Assembly (NCBI GenBank): GCA_051000815.1
Contig: JBPCNX010000006.1
Coordinates: 61,947 to 125,946 of the forward strand
Reading direction: 5' to 3'
Origin: PSRF01 sp051000815
Lineage (GTDB): Bacteria; Acidobacteriota; Blastocatellia; Pyrinomonadales; Pyrinomonadaceae
Length of the DNA: 64,000 nt
Shown: positions 60,001-64,000 of the stretch, piece by piece
How the letters are laid out: the number at the start of each line of letters is the position of its first letter
How positions within the stretch are numbered: the stretch's first letter is position 1
Translations under genes and position numbers: made by a program
Notes under the pieces: generated by a model
The model's input: the letters and a program-made list of their open reading frames with translations, nothing else
Database searches by the model: none
What the model was told of the DNA's origin: nothing

Positions 60001-60328
60001 AAAGGCTACAGCCGATTATCGTGAGGCTGTCACGATAAGTCTTGGTAAGGCGCCCAGGGATGTCCCGAACACCAGCGAGGGCCAGTTTTATGTTGTCCTC
60101 GTTCCTGGACCGTCTGGAGAGGCCCGGGTCGCCGAAGTAAAATTCATCCGTGGCGATGAGAAACTGCGGGCGCTCGAGGGAGCGCTGCAGACTGCCAGCT
60201 TCAACTTTAGGTTTCCTGACGAAAGAGCGACCAAAATCATTCGGCGGGGATCAGCTTTTTGTCAGACCAAAGGCGGTGATTGTTCTTTCATTATGTTGAG
60301 TCCGGAGTTTATAACTTCGATCGACTAG
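57065..60328 (+). CDS. exported DUF3857 + transglutaminase-like + TPR protein (1087 aa)
   Basis: A signal segment (ISFIGILVVLVGLLGNDLVV) is followed by a DUF3857 domain (residues about 55-240: FVIEKYKTLYRYEKDG, VRGLRPGDVLEYHT). The transglutaminase-like core is at about 310-420, with YVARNFRYVSLSLGQGRYQP, the catalytic Cys in YGDCKDKHTLL, His in FDHVITAI and Asp in MLWADTTAE. TPR repeats are at about 675-990, with KFDPAVAVLREQTTINPFDN and EQAISLNPEEEFLHVSLGRA. It is probably periplasmic. The C-terminus shows EARVAEVKFIRG. It is not in an operon that I can see. Such proteins are typical of acidobacteria and bacteroidetes. Confidence 0.9.
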   Translation: MPYPRKISFIGILVVLVGLLGNDLVVIQAQRSPGSQTSLPVAAQKVQPVAEPDNTHEAFVIEKYKTLYRYEKDGTGAREMNIRVKIQSDAGVEQFGQLVFPYSSANEKLEFDFIRVLKADGSAIDALAADVQDLSAPLAREAPIYTDLRQKHVTVRGLRPGDVLEYHTVSTLHTPLAGHQFWLSHDFLTKELIVLDEQLEINIPRDSKVKLKTKAGLDPTIKEQNERRVYTWKGANLTRPEKDDEKEKKKIEESDGPEPPQVQMTTFQSWDEVGKWYAGLERDRIVPDERIRFKAEELLSGHKTDKEKIEALYQYVARNFRYVSLSLGQGRYQPHAASEVMANQYGDCKDKHTLLTSMLQAVGLRAYPALMNSSRKIDPDMPSPAQFDHVITAIPLGTEMLWADTTAEVAPFQLLSPPLRDKQALLIPNNASARLETTPADPPFLSTEVLEVDGQVNDLGRLSGRSHVTLRGDSEMPFRLMFRRTPRSNWKELGYYLTMVGGIEGEASEIKPTDPAAFENPFEVEYAFSNDNFLDWSSKKLKLKIPLPTLNLAYIRGDSAEITKPIKLGSPIDVSYRLKVTLPTKYQARLPLPLKVTRDYAEYSSTYKLEGNTLLVERKFRLRQRELPADRAEDYRAFVASARADEAQTLSLETDLAGVPAIPDSVKVEELIKAAEAAAKSENYPVAEDLFKRVLKKEPKHKLVRRQLGWALYMQRKFDPAVAVLREQTTINPFDNYSYNLLGRVFWQQQKYGDAETAFRKQIEVTPLDKYAHGNLGQMLVEWRKFKEAVPELEQAISLNPEEEFLHVSLGRAYLNLDQTEKAIESFERAVKLAPGPPVWNDVSYFLSVKKVQLEKAQQYAESAVTAIATELRNVELNRLTRDDLNDVGRIGAYWDTLGWVHFQNGNLDLAERYISAAWSLAQHSEVGYHLGQIQEKRGKIAEAARFYAMATVANRLVPEARDSLERIVGKDKSESLLKKATADYREAVTISLGKAPRDVPNTSEGQFYVVLVPGPSGEARVAEVKFIRGDEKLRALEGALQTASFNFRFPDERATKIIRRGSAFCQTKGGDCSFIMLSPEFITSID

Positions 60329-60360
60329 CCTGGAGCAGGTGACTCGAATGCCACCAGCGC

Positions 60361-60503
60361 GAAGTGCATCTAAGGGACCGCGGGCGTCTCGCCCGCAACG
60401 CGCGTGAGGTGCAGTTGTGGGACCGCGGGCGTCTCAATCGTCGCGAGAGTGAAGTGCATTTACGGGATCGCGGGTGTCTCGCCCGCAACGCGCCGCCATG
60501 GGC
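60361..60503. repeat. three imperfect repeats, GACCGCGGGCGTCTCGCCCGC type
   Basis: Units around 60361, 60408 and 60452 each carry GTGCA, GGGA(C/T)CGCGGG and GTCTC, two of them with the CGGGCGTCTCGCCCG hairpin and CAACGCGC. They lie between the DUF3857 gene and a small membrane protein. Each unit is about 45 bases. Confidence 0.75.
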
Positions 60504-60533
60504 AAGTGCATAGCGCTCCGTTCCTCAACGCAG

Positions 60534-60776
60534 ATGCTCAAGTATTGGCTCACTCTAACCGTCTCAATTGGGGCTGCAGTCTATTCAGTTAATGCGGCCT
60601 TCTTTTTTAGCTGGATCGCGCAGACATCCAACGATAAAGCCATGGCTGACCAAGCTCGTTCTCACGCTAATTTCTGGTCCTTCATCATTGTTATAGCGTT
60701 CGTTGGGTTTACAGTCTCGGTTGTACGGCTCATTCAGCTTCATAAGAGCCGGAAAAACACGAAGCACATCAGATAA
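60534..60776 (+). CDS. small two-helix membrane protein (80 aa)
   Basis: The start at MLKYWL is preferred because upstream codons lie in the repeat. Two hydrophobic helices are seen: about residues 3-25 (YWLTLTVSIGAAVYSVNAAF) and 45-65 (FWSFIIVIAFVGFTVSVVRL), with a charged loop (QTSNDKAMADQARSH). No family recognised and no strong ribosome site. Plausible but unproven. Confidence 0.45.
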   Translation: MLKYWLTLTVSIGAAVYSVNAAFFFSWIAQTSNDKAMADQARSHANFWSFIIVIAFVGFTVSVVRLIQLHKSRKNTKHIR

Positions 60777-60899
60777 ACAGCAGCGGTCAGCCAGGGTATA
60801 TACTTACCCGAATAAGGGCGTTGTCGGAGACGGTGACGCGCTTTTGCATTGCAGGGCATGACACCTTTACTTCAGCGAGTAAACTTTCAGCGGGTAAAC

Positions 60900-60928
60900 T
60901 TGACACTCAAAAAGTGCTTTGCTACTTT
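60900..60928 (+). promoter_or_regulatory. promoter of tRNA-Val
   Basis: TTGACA at 60900-60905 and TACTTT at 60923-60928 with a 17-base spacer, 48 bases before the tRNA. A 15-bp direct repeat (CAGCG-GTAAACTT) lies just upstream. The -10 match is modest (3/6). Confidence 0.45.
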
Positions 60929-60975
60929 CGGGCCTTGCTTTCTCGCAAGGTCTAAGCGAACTAAATTGAAAGCAT

Positions 60976-61050
<75 letters not shown>

Positions 61051-61374
61051 TTTTTATCAGCAAGCCGCTCAGTAAGTTAGCACCTCACGTAGAACGTAAA
61101 CTTCCTGCGGGTTTCTCGATTTGGCAGACTTTTGGCAGACTCCAGAGTCCAATTGAATTGTTGGGCCTTCCAGAGCAGCTCATAGCTCAAACTAATCCTA
61201 GGGTCAATGCTGGATTGCCTTTTACGGAGGATTAGAAAGACACATCCAAACAGTCATTTGACCGCTATTACTGCAGGCCAGATAATTCTGACAAATGTTG
61301 TAGCCGAGCAGCGTACGTTAATGGCACGAACTGCGCGCCTCGGTAGCGATGCGTAAGCGAATAGCTCATAACCA
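61051..61374. other. gene-free region after tRNA-Val (about 320 bases)
   Basis: No gene or repeat is recognised. I found no clear direct repeat of the tRNA 3' end that would mark an att site. Confidence 0.5.
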
Positions 61375-61931
61375 ATGATCTACTGCTTTGATACCAGCGC
61401 GATTAATCAACTCAATGATGATGTGGAGCGAAAGGCGCTAGTTGCTGGCCTGCTGGCGGCGCACAGTGTGTACGTCACGGCGGTGAACTGCGTTGAGGTC
61501 CTGGGAACTAAGACGGAGGAGCGGCGCAAAGAACTCCAAACACTATTGCGAGAACTGGCTCGGGGTCAGTCCCCCCTCGCTTTACCGTTCGATCGTCTGA
61601 AGTCACAACAATGGACTATGCAGCCGAGAGAGACCGGCCACCGTCCATAAATCTGACCTACGGAATGTCGGTCGACGACTATTTCAGGCTGGAAGGCAAA
61701 GAGAAAGAAGAAGTTCACGACCTTAAGGCGCGTTGGGAGAAATCATTCGAGGTATTTGCCAAAGTCAGACCAACTCTTGACGAGAAGTTCAAAGAGGGTA
61801 AAGCGGAGAGACCTTCATCGTTCCCGGCTTTGATTCGCGAGCACTACAAGAAAGAGGCATTTGTTGGCACAACGAATCTAGTAATTGCGCTAACAAGGGC
61901 AGGGGCCAGTCGCAACGTGGGATCACTGTAG
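61375..61931 (+). pseudogene. PIN-domain-like nuclease (toxin-type) broken by a frameshift
   Basis: Frame 1 from ATG 61375 (MIYCFDTSAINQLNDDVERK, VYVTAVNCVEVLGTKTEERR) has the first PIN Asp in CFDTSAI and a later Glu. It ends at 61650. Frame 2 (61611-61931) continues with MDYAAERDRPPSINLTYGMS and KVRPTLDEKFKEGK. They join if one base is lost or gained near 61590-61612. No antitoxin gene is visible beside it. A normal protein would be about 185 residues. It is likely inactive. Confidence 0.65.
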
Positions 61932-62197
61932 GAGGCTACTTGTTTGTCCTGCTCGCTAGGAACTGTCTTAAGAACGTGATTCATTCTATCGATGATTAGT
62001 AACCTCGCTTTCGGATTGGAGTCCGCGAGCCCCTTTGCATCCGCCAAACGCACTTGAAGATCTGTCGTTCCCTGCACGATCAGAATGCGACTTCGTAACT
62101 TAGCAATCTCTTTCGTCGGATCATAACCCAGCCACGAGATTACATACTCTGCCTTCAGTTGGCGCAAGTACTCGTCCGGATAAGGGTCAAAGCTCAT
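61844..62197 (-). pseudogene. C-terminal fragment of an alpha/beta hydrolase
   Basis: 117 residues: YVISWLGYDPTKEIAKL, ILIVQGTTDLQV and RLLIIDRMNHVLKTVP are the last strands and the catalytic His region of an alpha/beta hydrolase; the acid residue is the Asp in GTTDLQV. The nucleophile elbow and N-terminal half are missing, and no upstream frame supplies them. It overlaps the end of the PIN-like pseudogene on the other strand. Confidence 0.7.
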
Positions 62198-62432
62198 GAG
62201 GCGGCTCCTTTGTGTCGTTAGTCAACAAGTCCAGGGTCAAGTTCTGGACGTGAAGTTCTATAATAGAGTTTTAGTAGAGTCCTAGCCCGTCCCGGAAGTT
62301 CAGAGAAGAAGGGCGTGATTTGATGATTATCTAGCTCTAGACTTTCACTTTGCACGTCTAAACAATTATGTCGATTCTGTAACGCGTAAGGTTTGGGTCG
62401 GGCCCGCTGCTTGCCGCCTGCCAGCCGTGCGG

Positions 62433-62695
62433 CTAGTTACTGCTGGTGTAAACTGCTCGGCCTGTCAAAAATTCGAGCATTGTTTGTTGAACTTGGGGGG
62501 CAACCAGCATGCTTGCGTGGCTGGCGTTGTCGATGACAAGGAGGGTGCTGTTTTTGAAGGCTTGCGCCCATCGTCTGCCTGGAAAGGTTGAGTGTTGTTA
62601 TCAAGTACGCCGCTCACAAAAAGAGTTGGGACATCTGTTTTTATCGGCGAGCGATACGCATCACCGAGATCCGGAGTTCCAAATACATCACCCAT
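62433..62695 (-). pseudogene. second alpha/beta hydrolase fragment (TAP-like C-terminus), frameshifted
   Basis: Reading the minus strand, MGDVFGTPDLGDAYRSPIKT, DVPTLFVSGVLDNNT and PFQAD occur in one frame. The next frame gives RWAQAFKNSTLLVIDNASHA, SMLVAPQVQQTMLEFLTG up to TAG at 62433. This matches the C-terminal acid and His region of proline-iminopeptidase/tripeptidyl-peptidase-like hydrolases. The start of the gene is missing. It differs in sequence from the fragment at 61844-62197, so it comes from another gene. Confidence 0.7.
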
Positions 62696-62762
62696 CTCAG
62701 AGATTCTGCTGTGGCGACAGCTATACTAGATCCAACTATTGTGCTTTCCTTTGCGGGTTGCT

Positions 62763-63335
62763 ATGGGCATTCAGAATTCACGTTGGCGATGGGTAATAGT
62801 CGCGGCTGTATTTGCTTTTGCGATCACTGCTGCGGTCGTTACCTCATTCAGGCCGAGCTCAAACGTACCTCTCACCAATCTCCACAACGTTGAGGAACTC
62901 CGCGCCCGCTTCAATCAGGATATGGGCCACGTGCGCATCCTGCTGTTGCTATCACCTACCTGACCGGAATGCCTGGGAGGTGCCCGGCGGGTACAAAAGG
63001 AAATTCTGAAAGCACACCCTTCGGCAAGCTTACGTGTATATGTAGTTTGGTTTTCGATGATTCCCACTGATGCGCGATCCGCGTGGAGTTGGACCGGCGG
63101 CATCCTCGATGATGCCCGTACGGTGCACTACTGGGACGAGAAGAAAAAGGTGGGCCGTTTCTTCGCCGGCAAAGATCCTGAGAGCAACGACCCGGACGTG
63201 GTATGGGACGCCTATTACCTTTACCCGCCCGAAGCGCAATGGCTCACCAAGCCGGAGCCATTAATGAGTACGGGCGCAACCGTGCTGGACGAATTCGAAA
63301 AATTGAAGACGGACTTACTGCCAGTGTTGAAGTGA
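62763..63335 (+). CDS. membrane-anchored thioredoxin-like selenoprotein with UxxC motif (in-frame TGA)
   Basis: From ATG 62763 the frame reads an N-terminal anchor (WVIVAAVFAFAITAAVVTSF), VEELRARFNQ, VRILLLLSPT, TGA (62961-62963), PECLGGARRVQKEIL, LRVYVVWFSMIPTDA, VHYWDEKKKVGRFF, WDAYYLYPPEAQW and the stop at 63333-63335: 190 residues with Sec67. The TGA takes the place of the first Cys in a CxxC redox motif of a thioredoxin-like fold (now U-P-E-C). The frame stays open for 123 codons after it, and a SECIS-like hairpin starts 7 bases later. It would act in thiol-disulfide exchange outside the cytoplasm. A nonsense mutation is the main alternative, as nearby genes are decayed. Confidence 0.78.
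62971..62988 (+). promoter_or_regulatory. putative bacterial SECIS hairpin of the thioredoxin-like gene
   Basis: GCCUGGGAGGUGCCCGGC: stem GCC/GGC, one bulged U, stem GGG/CCC, and loop AGGUG. This is the layout SelB recognises in E. coli fdhF (bulged U, 3-bp upper stem, loop with GU). It begins 7 bases after the TGA; the loop starts 14 bases after it, slightly closer than usual. Outer ACC/GGU pairs may extend it. Confidence 0.65.
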
Positions 63336-63501
63336 GTCTCGAGGCGTGTCGCGTGTCTGGCGATTTTGCGATTCTCAGTCGGTGCGCTCCAACCCCGAAA
63401 GTAGAGTCGTTCTCCGCTTCGTGAAATAAGATCGCAAGCCTGACCCCGTTACGCTCGCTTTGGTTCTGGCATCGTGGCTGCAGTGAGAGCGACAACCGAT
63501 T

Positions 63502-64000
63502 ATGACTTCCAGATTACCAGTTGCGCGTGATTCAGCCAGATGCGTTCTGTTTGGTCATAGGGTCAACCACACGAGAATCGCCGGCGACCCGGGCGCGCCT
63601 TGCGCTCGCTGCGGTGGCGCGATTCTTGATCTGGACAAGGCCGTTTCACATGTCTCCCATACCCTGTCCTGCTTTTTCGGCCGGCATCACTATGTCCACC
63701 TTGGCAGTCGTACAGCTCACCGCGAGTATGTCTGCGAGAGGTGCGGACACCCGCTGTTGTTCGAGTTAGTCCATGATGCGTATGCCGGCGCGGGCAAGTT
63801 CGAAAAACGAGTTAACTACGTGTGCGGGCTCCTGGGCCATCGCGTCCACACAGTGGCGACGAGGTCAAATACTACTGAATATGCGTGCGAATGCGGACAC
63901 TCCTTCGTCAAAGCAGAGAGTGGGATTACCTTTATCCGGCATCCGCTGGCGTGCGTGGTGGTGGGCCACTTCATCAGGTTCAACGAGATTCGGGGCGAAT
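63502..64000 (+). CDS. tandem zinc-ribbon repeat protein (runs off window end)
   Basis: An open frame from ATG 63502 to the window edge, 166 codons. It is made of Cys/His repeats: CVLFGHRV ... CARCGG; CFFGRHHYVHLGSR ... EYVCERCGHPLLFE; CGLLGHRVHTVATR ... YACECGHSFVK; and CVVVGHFIRFNEI at the edge. The C-x-x-x-GH and CxxCG halves recall DUF1660-type zinc ribbons, in at least three and a half copies. Each could bind one zinc. The role is unknown; nucleic-acid or protein binding is a guess. The ribosome site is weak, so the start is uncertain. Partner genes lie outside the window. Confidence 0.7.
   Translation, partial: MTSRLPVARDSARCVLFGHRVNHTRIAGDPGAPCARCGGAILDLDKAVSHVSHTLSCFFGRHHYVHLGSRTAHREYVCERCGHPLLFELVHDAYAGAGKFEKRVNYVCGLLGHRVHTVATRSNTTEYACECGHSFVKAESGITFIRHPLACVVVGHFIRFNEIRGE

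Noticed and set aside
62465..62695. Stop at the end of the first hydrolase frame as selenocysteine
   Set aside because: The conserved sequence continues in a different frame, so an indel explains it better.

Overview
The window reads as chromosomal DNA of a free-living soil or sediment bacterium, most likely an acidobacterium near class Blastocatellia. This is inference. It rests on moderate GC content, many secreted proteins of unknown function, small Lys-rich and zinc-ribbon proteins, a TonB/ExbB/ExbD set, and on gene families I associate with that group. There is no rRNA operon, CRISPR array or complete prophage. Three tRNA genes are present: Cys, Gly and Val.

Layout. 1-6.5 kb: the end of 6-phosphogluconolactonase, a hemerythrin, DNA topoisomerase IB, small stress-type proteins, an SDR oxidoreductase and a secreted phosphoesterase. 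6.5-15.8 kb: secreted proteins of unknown function, an ECF sigma factor overlapping an unusual anti-sigma-like/double-VOC fusion, more VOC proteins and small Lys-rich or membrane peptides. 15.9-20 kb: an orphan contractile-tail sheath protein and a secreted subtilase. 20-32 kb is accessory and partly decayed: a phosphatase, a J-domain protein, a frameshifted beta-helix protein, SnoaL-like proteins, a cupin, an RT-less group II intron and truncated genes. 32-40 kb: tRNA-Cys and tRNA-Gly, a zinc-ribbon/TonB fusion, an S41 protease, a TetR regulator, a YraN-type protein, an amidase and a SelW-like gene. 40.5-60.3 kb is the housekeeping core: der, tgt, yajC-secD-secF, tonB-exbB-exbD-exbD-TPR lipoprotein, a RelA/SpoT homologue, ridA, rpmB, a parvulin-type lipoprotein, an ABC-F ATPase and a DUF3857/transglutaminase/TPR protein. 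61-64 kb, after tRNA-Val, holds broken toxin-like and hydrolase genes, a thioredoxin-like gene and a tandem zinc-ribbon protein.

The most notable result is two probable selenoprotein genes that stop-codon-based gene calling splits or truncates. One is a SelW/Rdx-type protein with a CxxU motif (39525-39761, minus strand). The other is a membrane-anchored thioredoxin-like protein with UxxC in place of CxxC (62763-63335). In both, a TGA falls exactly on a redox cysteine position and the frame stays open on both sides. A SECIS-like hairpin follows in each, with a loop containing GU and, at the expected place on the 5' arm, a U that is bulged in one gene and wobble-paired or bulged in the other. 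This predicts a selenocysteine-decoding host; selA, selB, selC and selD are not in this window.

Several other genes are broken by single-base indels, some in short homopolymers (near 6632, 27415 and 36745). These could be assembly errors rather than true pseudogenes. Multi-hairpin intergenic repeats occur in several families.
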